Shown: positions 1 through 8,942, counted from the stretch's first letter. The stretch: DNA of 64,000 nucleotides from Pseudomonas pharyngis (GCF_021602345.1 NZ_BQID01000007.1:124001-188000); one strand, 5' to 3'. A program made the numbers and translations. The notes: generated by a model not told the origin, from the sequence alone.

Positions 1-1152
1 CTGCTGATAGTTGCTGACCGCCGCCGGATCGACGCGGCCCATCGATTGCGGGCCCTGACTGGTACGCCCGGCTTCCCACCCGAACGCCATGATCAATTGG
101 TAAAGACTGTCGTAGACCAGGCAACTGACCGGCTCTATGCACTGGTTGGCGAAGTAACGGATCGGCATTGCCTTGTCTTCAATCCGCAGGACATTGCCCA
201 TCCTGTCGTATCCATAAATCAGGTGTTGCAGCACGAGACCGCGGGCGTCTTCGGTCCGCAGGCACAACAGACGATCGTCCTCGGGACGATAGGTCCGGGT
301 GGTGTGCACACCGTTGCCGGCAGTTTGCTGCGTGACATTGCCTTGCGCGTTGTAACGAATGTCAGTGACCAGGATCTGCTCACGCTCCCCCTTCAACTGA
401 AGGCGGCGTTCGCGCAAACGGCCATCAACGGTCAGCTCGAATGTATGCCGGTTGTCTCGGGCATCCGTCTGTTCCAGCACATCCCCCAATGCACCATGGC
501 GCCACCGCGACAGCTCACCGGCGCCTGGCTCCAGCAGCCGCGCACGCTCCTCCTCCTGCTCCGGCCAGTCGGGTGTCAGCGGATCCAGCGTGAAGTGCCG
601 GGTGTCCTCGGTGCATGCACCGCTGATTGCAAACGCGTTGAACAGTACGCTGCCGGCCGGATGGTCATGGCGGATCAGCTGACCGAACTGGTTGCGCGAC
701 GGGTCCCCGCTGCCGGGATGACCGTAGGTCAGGCGCTCGACACAACGCCGAGGCACGCCTGTTCCTTCTTCGAATATCGCGACGGGGCGCAGCAAATTGT
801 CGTGCTCGATCTCGCGCCGCGTCTGACGGCTGTCCCAACTGAACATCGTTTGTGCAGCGAGTCCCTTCAGTTCGATTTGCGTACCTGCATCGACGCTGTC
901 CGAGCGAATCACCGTGGCGTCCACAGCAAACACCTGCATCAGATTGGCCGGCGTCAGCGGGTCGTCGGCTTGCGACAGCCAAAGTCGCGGGTCCCACTGT
1001 TTCAGCGCACGCCCCGCAGCGTCATGCAGGGTGCGGTTGATCCGGGACTCGACCGGTCCGTCCTCGATGTCTCGGCAATAGTCGACCGTGCGCACCGGCA
1101 AGCCGCGCGGGTCGATCACAGACATCCTCGGCGTATTGACGTGCAAGCTCAT
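1..1152 (-). CDS. TccC/RHS-type insecticidal toxin complex protein, 5' part
   Basis: The first 384 codons of a gene that runs off the left edge of the window. The N-terminus (MSLHVNTPRMSVIDPRGLPV), followed by R-x3-H, W-D-P-R-L and S-V-D-A-G motifs, and later the YDSLYQL segment after N-Q-x-I/V-E-P, match the conserved N-terminal half of TccC proteins of Photorhabdus/Xenorhabdus-type toxin complexes. In that family this half builds an RHS/YD-repeat cocoon, and a variable C-terminal effector is cleaved off inside it. The effector end lies outside the window, so its activity is unknown. No TcA or TcB gene is visible on this side. The start is the ATG whose complement lies at 1150-1152. Family assignment is firm; function is inferred. 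Confidence 0.85.
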   Translation of the reverse strand, partial: MSLHVNTPRMSVIDPRGLPVRTVDYCRDIEDGPVESRINRTLHDAAGRALKQWDPRLWLSQADDPLTPANLMQVFAVDATVIRSDSVDAGTQIELKGLAAQTMFSWDSRQTRREIEHDNLLRPVAIFEEGTGVPRRCVERLTYGHPGSGDPSRNQFGQLIRHDHPAGSVLFNAFAISGACTEDTRHFTLDPLTPDWPEQEEERARLLEPGAGELSRWRHGALGDVLEQTDARDNRHTFELTVDGRLRERRLQLKGEREQILVTDIRYNAQGNVTQQTAGNGVHTTRTYRPEDDRLLCLRTEDARGLVLQHLIYGYDRMGNVLRIEDKAMPIRYFANQCIEPVSCLVYDSLYQLIMAFGWEAGRTSQGPQSMGRVDPAAVSNYQQ

Positions 1153-1223
1153 GGAGCGCGCTTCCCTGCAATCGGCATTCGGTGTGCCTCTGGCATCAGA
1201 GCAAGCTCAGCGCTGTTTCGGCT

Positions 1224-1241
1224 ACTGTCGGAAATGACAGT
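1224..1241. repeat. Small inverted repeat upstream of the tccC-like gene
   Basis: The arms actgtc and gacagt flank a 6-nt spacer in the divergent region between the TccC-like gene and the small membrane protein at 1334. It may be an operator, but the arms are short and there is no second copy nearby, so chance cannot be excluded. Confidence 0.25.
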
Positions 1242-1333
1242 CCCGACCAACGGCACCTGCGCGCAATCCGCGAATGTCCATTCCCGCGCCCCTTCGGTAG
1301 GATGGCAGGCACAAGTTCAAGGAGTGTTCGAAC

Positions 1334-1798
1334 ATGTTCATCGGCGTTTTGCTGGTCATCACCTGGCTGATCCTGCTATTGCGCTACCCGGCCAAGGCCC
1401 TGCCGGTGTCGATGGCCGCCGCTGTGGGCCTGGGGCTGGTGGCGATGTGGGTGGTGTGGCTGGACAACCGCGAGGTCAAGCAACTGGCGCGCCTTGAACT
1501 GCGCATTGTCTATGCCCCCGAACACTGCCCCGCCGACCGTCCGCTGCTGCTCAAGTTGAACAATGGTAACAACGTGCCGCTGACCGAACTGCGCTGGCGC
1601 ATTGCCGCGTATGCGCCGGGCGACACCGTGAACCTGGCCGACAATCAATACGCCGCCCCGCGCTATCGCGGCCCCGGCGAATTGCAGGCTGGCGGCAACT
1701 GGGAAGACTGTTTGCCGATGCCCCCGCTGCGTCCCGGTTATCGCCCGCAAACCCTGGAGTTTCGCGCCGAGCGATTGCAGGGTAGTTTCTCCGACTGA
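1334..1798 (+). CDS. Small membrane-anchored protein of unknown function
   Basis: A protein of 154 residues. Two hydrophobic segments at about residues 2-16 and 24-42 are followed by a soluble domain of about 110 residues holding E-L-R-W-R-I and a Trp/Pro-rich C-terminal part. I associate close homologues in fluorescent pseudomonads with the vague label 'multidrug transporter', but nothing in the sequence supports transport: the protein is far too short and has only an N-terminal membrane anchor. The start is set by AAGGAG at about 1319-1324. The next gene follows 35 bases after the stop and may be co-transcribed. Function unknown. Confidence 0.75.
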   Translation: MFIGVLLVITWLILLLRYPAKALPVSMAAAVGLGLVAMWVVWLDNREVKQLARLELRIVYAPEHCPADRPLLLKLNNGNNVPLTELRWRIAAYAPGDTVNLADNQYAAPRYRGPGELQAGGNWEDCLPMPPLRPGYRPQTLEFRAERLQGSFSD

Positions 1799-1833
1799 TC
1801 CCCTCTCCCACTGTTTTGCACAAGGAATGCGCC

Positions 1834-2658
1834 ATGCCCGTTGCGTTGATTACCGGTTGTTCCAGCGGCATCGGCCGCGCCCTCGCCGATGCATTCAAAG
1901 GCGCCGGCTACGAGGTCTGGGCCAGTGCACGCAAGGCGGAAGATGTCGCGGCGCTCAGCGCGGCCGGGTTCACGGCGGTGCAGCTCGACGTCAATGACAA
2001 TGCAGCGCTGGAACAACTCGCCGAGCGGATCAACCAGCAACACGGCGGCCTCGACGTGCTGATCAACAATGCCGGTTACGGCGCCATGGGGCCGCTGCTC
2101 GACGGCGGTGTGGCGGCCATGCAGCGCCAGTTCGAGACCAACGTGTTTTCGATTGTCGGAGTGACCCGTGCGCTGTTCCCGGTGCTGCGCCGGGCCAAGG
2201 GTCTGGTGGTGAATATCGGCAGTGTGTCAGGGGTTTTGGTCACGCCGTTTGCCGGCGCCTATTGCGCGTCGAAAGCGGCGGTGCACGCGTTGAGCGATGC
2301 GTTGCGCATGGAGCTGGCGCCGTTCGGGATTCGCGTCATGGAAGTGCAGCCCGGAGCGATCCAGTCCAGTTTCGCCAAGAATGCCGGGCATGAGGCCGAA
2401 CAACTGATCAACGAACAATCGCCGTGGTTTCCGTTGCGTGAAGGCATCCGGGCGCGGGCCAAGGCGTCCCAGGACAAACCGACCCCGGCCAGCGAATTTG
2501 CCGCCGAATTGCTCAAGGCTGTGCAGCAGAGCAAACCGCCACGCCTGATCCGCATCGGCAATGGCAGCCGGGCGTTGCCGTTGCTGGCGACGTTGCTGCC
2601 GAAAGGCTTGCTGGAATCGACGTTGATGAAGCGCTTTGGCTTGCGCGCAAAGCTCTGA
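1834..2658 (+). CDS. SDR family oxidoreductase
   Basis: A protein of 274 residues with the classical short-chain dehydrogenase layout: TGCSSGIG cofactor motif at residues 7-14, an Asp after beta-strand 3 (QLDVND), NNAGYG near residue 80, and the catalytic Y-C-A-S-K. The fold uses NAD(P)(H) to interconvert alcohols and ketones; the substrate cannot be read from sequence. An in-frame TTG lies 18 bases upstream, but the ATG at 1834 is preferred because AAGGA sits about 7 bases before it. The gene is followed by a REP pair, with a LysR gene convergent beyond it. Confidence 0.88.
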   Translation: MPVALITGCSSGIGRALADAFKGAGYEVWASARKAEDVAALSAAGFTAVQLDVNDNAALEQLAERINQQHGGLDVLINNAGYGAMGPLLDGGVAAMQRQFETNVFSIVGVTRALFPVLRRAKGLVVNIGSVSGVLVTPFAGAYCASKAAVHALSDALRMELAPFGIRVMEVQPGAIQSSFAKNAGHEAEQLINEQSPWFPLREGIRARAKASQDKPTPASEFAAELLKAVQQSKPPRLIRIGNGSRALPLLATLLPKGLLESTLMKRFGLRAKL

Positions 2659-2673
2659 GACCGAGTTGACGCT

Positions 2674-2738
2674 TTCGCGAGCAAGCCCGCTCCCACAGGG
2701 GAATGCATTCCAAATGTGGGAGCGGGCTTGCTCGCGAA
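2674..2738. repeat. REP inverted pair
   Basis: Two 24-nt arms (2674-2697 and 2715-2738) are perfect reverse complements of the type TTCGCGAGCAAGCCCGC..., separated by 17 nt. This is the common dispersed REP element of P. fluorescens-group genomes, in the 'AAGCCCGC' variant. It lies between the convergent SDR and LysR genes, where such elements often stabilise 3' ends. Confidence 0.9.
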
Positions 2739-2758
2739 GAGGCCAGGCCAGCCAACAC

Positions 2759-3640
2759 TCAGCCCCAGCCTTTCATGAAATCAATGAACGCCCGCACCTT
2801 CAGTGGCAGGTGCCGGGTGTCCGGGTACAGCGCGTAGACGCCTTGCCGGGCGAAACGGTAATCCGGCAGCAAACGCTGTAATCGCCCGGCATCCAGGTCT
2901 TCCTGAATCAGCCACTGCGGCAGAATCGCCACGCCTTGCCCGGTCAGTGCAAAGGCACGGAGAGTCGCGGAGTTGTCCGCGACGATGGCGGTGGTTCCCG
3001 GTTTCGGCTGGTAGATATGCTCGGTGCCGGCGGGGTCGCTGACCGTCATTTCCGGCACTCGCCCATGCCCCAGCGTCGGCATCGACTCCAGCACCGCCAG
3101 CGTGTTGACCGGCGAAAATCGCTCAATCAGCCCCGGTGCCGCGACGGCAAACACCTCGAACGTCGACAACTGCACCGCCCGCAGATTGGAGTCGTGCATG
3201 CGGCCCAGGCGGATCGCCATGTCAAACCGTTCGGAGATCAGATCGGCGTGAGTTGAGGACGTGGACAGGTGAATATTCAGTTGCGGCTGCTGCTGTCGAA
3301 ACACCTCCAGCGCCGGTACCACCTGAGCCAGCGCGAACTCCACGGTCGTGGTGATGCGCAGCGTGCCCTTGAGTTGCGAGTGTTCCGAACGTGCTTCTTC
3401 GATCGCCAGCCGCGCTTCGTCCAGCGTACGCAGGCAACGACGATAAAAACGTTCGCCGGCATCAGTCAGAGCCAATTGCCGGGTGTTGCGGGTGAGCAGG
3501 GTGACGCCCAACTCTTCTTCCAGCCGCTTGAGGTTGAAGCTCACCACCGCCCGCGTCTGCCCCAGCGTGTCAGCGGCAGCGGTCAGCGAGCCGGCCTCGA
3601 CCACGGCCTTGAAAGTATCGAATCGATCCAGGCTGACCAT
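2759..3640 (-). CDS. LysR-family transcriptional regulator
   Basis: A protein of 293 residues with an N-terminal winged HTH at residues 1-60 (AAADTLGQTRAVVSFNLKRL) and a type 2 periplasmic-binding effector domain over the rest. The ATG at 3640 is chosen over an upstream in-frame start because it puts the HTH at the usual distance and has AGGGAG upstream. It is divergent from the MFS exporter at 3750. A perfect 19-bp palindrome lies between them, so this protein probably controls the exporter and itself. The inducer is unknown. Confidence 0.88.
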   Translation of the reverse strand: MVSLDRFDTFKAVVEAGSLTAAADTLGQTRAVVSFNLKRLEEELGVTLLTRNTRQLALTDAGERFYRRCLRTLDEARLAIEEARSEHSQLKGTLRITTTVEFALAQVVPALEVFRQQQPQLNIHLSTSSTHADLISERFDMAIRLGRMHDSNLRAVQLSTFEVFAVAAPGLIERFSPVNTLAVLESMPTLGHGRVPEMTVSDPAGTEHIYQPKPGTTAIVADNSATLRAFALTGQGVAILPQWLIQEDLDAGRLQRLLPDYRFARQGVYALYPDTRHLPLKVRAFIDFMKGWG

Positions 3641-3655
3641 ATCCGCAGCGCTCCC

Positions 3656-3674
3656 TGTCAAAATAATTTTGACA
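3656..3674. promoter_or_regulatory. 19-bp perfect palindrome, candidate LysR operator
   Basis: TGTCAAAAT-A-ATTTTGACA is a perfect palindrome 16 bases from the LysR start codon and 76 bases from the MFS start. AT-rich dyads between divergent LysR/target pairs are the usual recognition sites for this family. That this LysR protein binds it is inference. Confidence 0.6.
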
Positions 3675-3749
3675 AACTAGCAGCCAAACCAGCGTATTTC
3701 TATCGCAGTCAGCGCCCTACCCTGCACGCCTCATCACAGGGAAGCTGCC

Positions 3750-5120
3750 ATGGCCTATCGCTCGAAAGTTGCGCTGGTGTATCTGTTGGGGTTCGCCCTC
3801 GACCTGCTGAACATGTTCGCCGCCAGCATCGCCTACCCGGACATCGCCGCGCAGTTGCACGCTTCGGTGACGCAACTGGCCTGGATCACCAACGCCTACA
3901 TGCTCGGGCTGACGCTGATCATTCCGATGAGTGTGTGGCTGGCTGCACGGGTCGGCGAGCGACGGCTGATTCTCGGTTCGCTGCTGCTGTTCGGGATCGC
4001 CTCCGGGCTCATCGCTCAGGCCGGTTCGATTGAAAGCCTGATCGGTTGGCGACTGCTGCAAGGGCTGGGTGGTGGATTGCTGCTGCCGGTGGGCCAGGCG
4101 CTGGCCTATCGAGAGTTTTCGGCGACACAACGTGCGCACTTCACGGGGGTGGTTTTGCTCGTGGCGCTGATGGTGCCGGCCCTGTCGCCGGCGGCGGGTG
4201 GTCTGGTCGTCGAGGCGTTGTCGTGGCGCTGGATTTTCTACCTGAACCTGCCGGTGGCGCTTTTCGCTTTCGGTCTGGGCCTGCGCTGGTTGAAAGCGGA
4301 TCAGGCAGCGAGTGAGCGCCCGAAACTGGACGCACGCGGCCTGCTGCTGGCGGCGTCCGCGCTGTGTCTGTTGCTGATCGCCGTCAGCCTGGCGAGCGCC
4401 CCGGCCACCCGCCATCTCGCGGGCGGTGTCCTGCTGCTCAGCGTCATGACGATGTGCATCTACCTGCGCGATGGCTGGAACAAACCGGGTGCGGTGCTTG
4501 ATCTGCAACTGATCAAGAACCCGTCATTGCGTCTGGCGATGCTGATCTACCTGTGCGTGCCCGGCATCTTCACCGGCACTCACATGATCGCCGTGCTGTA
4601 CCTGCACGACCTCGGCTTCAGTGCGGCGCAAATCGGGGCGCTGATGCTGGCCTGGGCGGCGGCCTCGGGTGTGGCGATCATGCTGGGCAAACGCTGTTTC
4701 AACCGGACCGGCCCCAAGCCGTTGCTGATCGCCGGCATGCTGCTGCAATCCCTGGGCATCGTCGTGCTGATGCAGATCGACCGACCTGCAAGCGGCCCGT
4801 TGATCCTCGCCTACGCCCTGATGGGATTGGGCGGCAGCCTGTGCAGCGTGACTGCGCAGACCCTGGCGTTCGTCGGCATCACGCCGGAGAAAATGGGCCA
4901 CTCCAGCGCCCTGTGGAACATCAATCGGCAGCTTGGTTTCTGCCTCGGCGCGGCGCTGCTCAGTTCATTGCTGGGTGCCTTGGGCGTCAACGGATTCAAA
5001 TACTGCTTTCTCGCCGCCGCGTTTCTGACACTGCTGCCGATGGCCGCCGTGCTGCGTTTCGACTCGACGACAGTGCTCAGCCTTCTGCGCGCACCTCACC
5101 TTCAGGAAAAATCCACATGA
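3750..5120 (+). CDS. MFS exporter, DHA2 (EmrB/QacA-like) type
   Basis: A protein of 456 residues that is hydrophobic throughout, with an estimated 12-14 membrane segments. It carries the DHA2 signatures: an early Asp in helix 1 (GFALDLLNMF), WITNAYMLGL in helix 2, and a Gly-rich RLLQGLGGGLLLPVG segment with a proline-containing motif C (ALSPAAGG) in helix 5. Such proteins expel drugs or metabolites by proton antiport. The stop overlaps the next start (ATGA), so translational coupling to the NTF2-like gene is likely. The divergent LysR gene is the probable regulator. The substrate is unknown. Confidence 0.88.
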   Translation: MAYRSKVALVYLLGFALDLLNMFAASIAYPDIAAQLHASVTQLAWITNAYMLGLTLIIPMSVWLAARVGERRLILGSLLLFGIASGLIAQAGSIESLIGWRLLQGLGGGLLLPVGQALAYREFSATQRAHFTGVVLLVALMVPALSPAAGGLVVEALSWRWIFYLNLPVALFAFGLGLRWLKADQAASERPKLDARGLLLAASALCLLLIAVSLASAPATRHLAGGVLLLSVMTMCIYLRDGWNKPGAVLDLQLIKNPSLRLAMLIYLCVPGIFTGTHMIAVLYLHDLGFSAAQIGALMLAWAAASGVAIMLGKRCFNRTGPKPLLIAGMLLQSLGIVVLMQIDRPASGPLILAYALMGLGGSLCSVTAQTLAFVGITPEKMGHSSALWNINRQLGFCLGAALLSSLLGALGVNGFKYCFLAAAFLTLLPMAAVLRFDSTTVLSLLRAPHLQEKST

Positions 5121-5515
5121 CTGACTACACCGACTATTTTGACGAAGTGATCCAGGCCCATGAGGCCATCGAGCGATGGTTTGCGGTGGAAGAAGACGAG
5201 GCAGCGCTGGAGCGATTGCTGACGCGTTTTTCGCCACGGTTCTCCATGGTGACGCCACTGGGACGCGTGCTGGATTCCGAAGCCTTGCGTGCGTTGTTTC
5301 AAATGGCGGGCGGGAAGAAGAGCGGGTTCCGCATCGAACTCGGCGAACTTACGGGGATTGCCTTGCATGAAGGGGGTGCGACGGTGAGTTACCGCGAACA
5401 GCAGACCGATGCAGGCGGGTTGCACACGGATCGGCGCTCGACCGTGGTGTTTGAAAAAACCGAATCCGGACGGGTGATCTGGCGGCATCTGCACGAGACG
5501 TTTTGCAGCGAGTAG
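5117..5515 (+). CDS. NTF2-like / DUF4440-type small protein
   Basis: A protein of 132 residues. The N-terminal helix (DEVIQAHEAIERWF) and acidic turn, then a beta-rich half ending S-T-V-V-F-E-K-T, W-R-H-L-H-E-T-F, fit the NTF2-like cone fold seen in DUF4440 proteins and SnoaL-type isomerases. No catalytic residue is assigned. Its start overlaps the MFS stop by 4 bases, so it should be made together with the exporter. It could be an accessory enzyme acting on the exported compound. Confidence 0.75.
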   Translation: MTDYTDYFDEVIQAHEAIERWFAVEEDEAALERLLTRFSPRFSMVTPLGRVLDSEALRALFQMAGGKKSGFRIELGELTGIALHEGGATVSYREQQTDAGGLHTDRRSTVVFEKTESGRVIWRHLHETFCSE

Positions 5516-5550
5516 ATGCTGAGTATTTGCTCGTGAAATTGAGTCGTCCC

Positions 5551-5628
5551 AATCGCGAGCAGGCTCGCTCCCACATGGGATCTTCAGTGCGGCACAGATC
5601 CAGTGTGGGAGCGAGCCTGCTCGCGATT
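5551..5628. repeat. REP inverted pair, 'CAGGCTCGC' variant
   Basis: Arms 5551-5575 and 5604-5628 are perfect 25-nt reverse complements (core GCGAGCAGGCTCGCTCCCAC) with 28 nt between. This is a sequence subfamily distinct from the REP pairs at 2674 and 8943, which carry AAGCCCGC. It sits between convergent transcription units. Confidence 0.9.
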
Positions 5629-5645
5629 TGCAGCGAATCGGTCTG

Positions 5646-6512
5646 TCAGTTATCCACAGCGTCCTGCTTCACCACCACGGTGCAAGTGATCCCCGCCGCC
5701 AGCAGCACACCCTCTGGCACTTCATCGATGTGAATCCGCACCGGCACCCGTTGCGCCAGGCGCACCCAGTTGAAGGTCGGGTTCACATCGGCGATCAGCT
5801 CGCGGCTTTCCGGGTTGTCGCGGTCGTAGATGCCACGGGAAATACTTTCCACGTGGCCCTTGAGGACTTCGCCGCTCATCAGCTGCATGTCGGCTTTGTC
5901 GCCAACGCGCACGTGAGGCAGTTTGGTTTCTTCGAAGAAGCCGTAGACCCAGAACGAGTTCATGTCGACCACGGCCATTTTCGCTTCGCCGATGCGCGCG
6001 TAATCGCCGCGATGGACGTTGAGGTTGGTCACGTAGCCGTCCACCGCCGCGCGCACTTCGGTGCGTTTGAGGTTGAGTTCGGCAGCTTCCAGTTGCGCCT
6101 GAGCCTGTTGGTAATCGGCCAGCGCCGAGTCGGCGATGTTGCTGGCGTCGTCGCGGTTTTCCTTGGAGATCACCAGGTTGTCGAGGTCGGCGCGGCGATG
6201 GGCGTTGACCTTGCGCATCTCCCACGTGGCCTTGCGCGAAGCGACCAGCGACTGCGCCTGTTTCACCGCCAGGCGATAGTGCTCGGGGTCGATCTGCATC
6301 AGCAGATCACCTTTCTTCACCAACTGGTTGTCGCGCACCGGCACGTCGACCACTTCACCGGTGACGTCGGCGGCGACGTTGATGATGTCGGCGCGCACTC
6401 GGCCGTCGCGGGTCCACGGGGTGTTCATGTAGTGCTCCCACAACGTGCGGCCGATCCACAGCGCCAGGGCCAGCACCAGCAGGGTCGCGAGCAGGCTGAA
6501 AAACTTTTTCAT
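5646..6512 (-). CDS. HlyD-family periplasmic adaptor (AaeA-like)
   Basis: A protein of 288 residues. One N-terminal membrane anchor (about residues 4-22) is followed by a lipoyl-like half motif (DVTGEVVDVPVRDNQLVKKG), a helical hairpin, the second lipoyl half (RAAVDGYVTNLNVHRGDY) and a beta-barrel. This is the short-adaptor layout of AaeA and EmrA-type membrane fusion proteins, which bridge an inner-membrane exporter to an outer-membrane channel. It is the last gene of a minus-strand efflux operon and starts 10 bases after the DUF1656 stop. The cargo is probably aromatic acids or similar toxic organics, by family analogy. Confidence 0.9.
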   Translation of the reverse strand: MKKFFSLLATLLVLALALWIGRTLWEHYMNTPWTRDGRVRADIINVAADVTGEVVDVPVRDNQLVKKGDLLMQIDPEHYRLAVKQAQSLVASRKATWEMRKVNAHRRADLDNLVISKENRDDASNIADSALADYQQAQAQLEAAELNLKRTEVRAAVDGYVTNLNVHRGDYARIGEAKMAVVDMNSFWVYGFFEETKLPHVRVGDKADMQLMSGEVLKGHVESISRGIYDRDNPESRELIADVNPTFNWVRLAQRVPVRIHIDEVPEGVLLAAGITCTVVVKQDAVDN

Positions 6513-6522
6513 CAGAGCGTTC

Positions 6523-6723
6523 TCAACGGTAGACAGTCAGCGCCATCGCGCCGAACAGACAGGTAAACAGGCTCAGGCGCAGCAGCGCCGGGTGCCAGAA
6601 GAAGCGGTACAGATCGAACCCCGACAGAAACCGGTCCAGCGCCCAGGCCAGTGCCGCAGCGACGAAAAACATCAGGGTCATGGTCGGCATGTACACGCCG
6701 TGGAAGGCGATTTCACGAGGCAT
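6523..6723 (-). CDS. DUF1656 (AaeX-like) small membrane protein
   Basis: A protein of 66 residues beginning MPREIAFHGVYMPTM, with two membrane segments (about 15-32 and 44-62). DUF1656 proteins are almost always coded between a FUSC exporter and an HlyD adaptor, as aaeX is in E. coli; their exact role is unsettled. The ATG at 6723 overlaps the FUSC 3' end by 11 bases, which suggests coupled translation. Confidence 0.85.
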   Translation of the reverse strand: MPREIAFHGVYMPTMTLMFFVAAALAWALDRFLSGFDLYRFFWHPALLRLSLFTCLFGAMALTVYR

Positions 6724-8905
6724 GGGCAAGTCCTTCGGGCTTGGCGATGGCGTAGGCAGCAAGGGGCGATTGCGGGTCGAGCAGCGAGGTGCGGATGAAG
6801 TGCAGGTAGCTTTTCACCCGCCGCAGTGCCGAGGTATCGAAGTGCGGGGCGAACGGCTCATCGGTGGCGGCGACCCGGCTGATCGCGTGATCGACCGCGA
6901 CCAGTGCGCGCTCCAGATTGCTCGAATTCGGCTGCAGGAACAGCCGCACCAGCGAGCGCCCCATGACCCGGATTGCCTGGCGCCACGGCTGGGATTCGGC
7001 ATACGCCGGGTGCACCGGCAGGATCGCCTGTTCCTTGCGCAACTCGATGATCGCGTGGCCGACTTCCAGCACCACGAACATCCAGCGCAGCAGGTTTTTC
7101 TGCACCAGCGGCTGACCGGCCGCCAGCCCATAAGCCTGATGCATCAGGTCGCGGGTACGGCTTTCGAAACTCGACGCCAGGCCTTTGAGCTTGCCGCTGA
7201 TCGCGTACACCACTTGCCCGCGCAGATCCTGCTCCAGGCGCTGCCACAACCAGCGGCTGTTCGGCGGCAGAATGATCGCGCCCGCCGCTGCGCAGACCAG
7301 CATGCCCATGACCATGGCGATGTAGTCGTTGATGAAGGTGTAGGGGTTGTAGATCGTCAGGTTGTCCGGCACCGAACCGGTGCTGAAAAAAATCAGCAGC
7401 CCGAGGCCGACGCCGGCGTATTGCGGCCGCGATGCGAGGAACGAGCCGAGCACGATCACCGGCGCGAGCATCACGCACAGCAGCGGGAAGCCATCGATCC
7501 ACGGGAAGATGAAAAACATCTCGACGAAGCCGATCAACGCCCCGAGGAACGTGCCGCAGGCCATCTGGAACGCCATGCGTTTCGGATTCGGTGTGGCGGC
7601 GGACAGACCCACGGTGGCCGCGGCGATCAGGGTCATGGTCGCGCCGCTCGGCCACGCAGTAGCGACCCAGTAACTGCCAAGCACGATCAGGATGAACGTG
7701 GCGCGAATCCCCGAAGCTGCTGCAGCCCACCAACTGGTTTGCGGGGTGAACGGCTCGTCCCAGCGCTCGCGTTCGTGGCGGTGATCGGCGAGCGAGGCGT
7801 GGGTCTGTGCATAACTGTGCAGGTCATCGACGAAGCGATAGAGCAACTCATATGCGGTGTGGAAATCCAGTTGCTCGGCTTCGCTCGGTTCACTCTCCTG
7901 GAAGATCGCCCGCAGGCTGCGCACCCGCGCCGGCAAGCCTTCCTTGTACGCCGCCAGCGCCAGCACCAGACGCGCCGCGTCCGGGCTGGTCAGGGCGCGG
8001 CCGCTGAAGCCGTCGAGCACTTCGGCCAGATCCTGCAGGCCCGGTTTGATCGCCGCTTCCACATGATCGGCACCGTTGTTGCGCAGGCGTTCGAGCAACT
8101 GGTGCAAGGCGTTGAAACGGGTGGTGATGCCCATGAACTCGCTGTTCAGGCGACTGAGCCGACCGTTGCGCCGACGCATGTGCGGGTCTTCGAACACGGT
8201 CACACTGCGCAGCCCTTCCAGCCCCACCGCTTCGGCGATGAAGCGCACGTTGCTGGCCTCGAACGCCTCCGGTTTGCTGCGCCCGCGCAGGCCGTCGGTG
8301 ACGAACAGGGCGAACACACCGAAGCGCTGATACAAGGCGTTGCGCATCGCGGCACTGGCGGTCTGCGGCAGGATCGCGGCGCTGACCAGGGTCGAGCAGA
8401 GAATCCCCAGCGAGATTTCCAGCACTCGCCACACCGCCGCCATGAACGCGCCGTCAGGATGAGCGAGCGCCGGCAGGCCGACCATCGCCGCTGTGTACCC
8501 GGCCAGCACGAAACCGTAGGCGCGGAAGTTACGGCAACGGGCGGCCCCGGCCGAGCAGATGCCGACCCAGATCGCCAGCGAGCCGAGGAACAGTTCAGTG
8601 TTCTGGGCGAACAGTGAAATCAGCGTGACCATCATTGCCGACCCGGCCAGGGTGCCGAGAAAACGGTAGAAACTCTTGGCGAACACCTGGCCACTCTGCG
8701 GCTGCATGACGATGAACACGGTGATCATCGCCGTGCGCGGCTGCGGCAGTTCCAGACGCATCGCCAGCCACAGGGTCAGGAATGCGGCGATCAACACCTT
8801 GAAGATGTAGACCCAGGTCACGCCGTCGCTGCGCGCCCAGTCGAATAAGCCCCGGCGCCATTCCAGGGAGTAGAGCCAGCGTAAAGGTGCGGGCAAGGGA
8901 GTCAT
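6713..8905 (-). CDS. FUSC-family exporter (AaeB / fusaric-acid-resistance type)
   Basis: A protein of 730 residues with the FUSC double-module layout. An N-terminal group of helices (about 35-185) starts with TAMITVFIVMQPQSG, a soluble helical linker covers about 190-370, and a second membrane block (about 385-540) contains WPSGATMTLIAAATVGLSA and NPKRMAFQMACGTFLG; a soluble C-terminus follows. These proteins form the inner-membrane pump for aromatic carboxylic acids or fusaric acid together with an HlyD adaptor and a NodT channel, all present here. A 139-base gap holding a REP pair separates it from the upstream channel gene. Shine-Dalgarno sequence before the ATG at 8905 is weak. Confidence 0.92.
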   Translation of the reverse strand: MTPLPAPLRWLYSLEWRRGLFDWARSDGVTWVYIFKVLIAAFLTLWLAMRLELPQPRTAMITVFIVMQPQSGQVFAKSFYRFLGTLAGSAMMVTLISLFAQNTELFLGSLAIWVGICSAGAARCRNFRAYGFVLAGYTAAMVGLPALAHPDGAFMAAVWRVLEISLGILCSTLVSAAILPQTASAAMRNALYQRFGVFALFVTDGLRGRSKPEAFEASNVRFIAEAVGLEGLRSVTVFEDPHMRRRNGRLSRLNSEFMGITTRFNALHQLLERLRNNGADHVEAAIKPGLQDLAEVLDGFSGRALTSPDAARLVLALAAYKEGLPARVRSLRAIFQESEPSEAEQLDFHTAYELLYRFVDDLHSYAQTHASLADHRHERERWDEPFTPQTSWWAAAASGIRATFILIVLGSYWVATAWPSGATMTLIAAATVGLSAATPNPKRMAFQMACGTFLGALIGFVEMFFIFPWIDGFPLLCVMLAPVIVLGSFLASRPQYAGVGLGLLIFFSTGSVPDNLTIYNPYTFINDYIAMVMGMLVCAAAGAIILPPNSRWLWQRLEQDLRGQVVYAISGKLKGLASSFESRTRDLMHQAYGLAAGQPLVQKNLLRWMFVVLEVGHAIIELRKEQAILPVHPAYAESQPWRQAIRVMGRSLVRLFLQPNSSNLERALVAVDHAISRVAATDEPFAPHFDTSALRRVKSYLHFIRTSLLDPQSPLAAYAIAKPEGLAHAS

Positions 8906-8942
8906 TTGGTCGTGCTCAAAAATTCAGTCGAAACGTAGAAAC

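Noticed and set aside
46-1497. A 483-codon plus-strand frame opposite the TccC-like gene
   Set aside because: The minus strand reads a clear TccC N-terminus through 1-1152; the plus-strand product has no recognisable motif.
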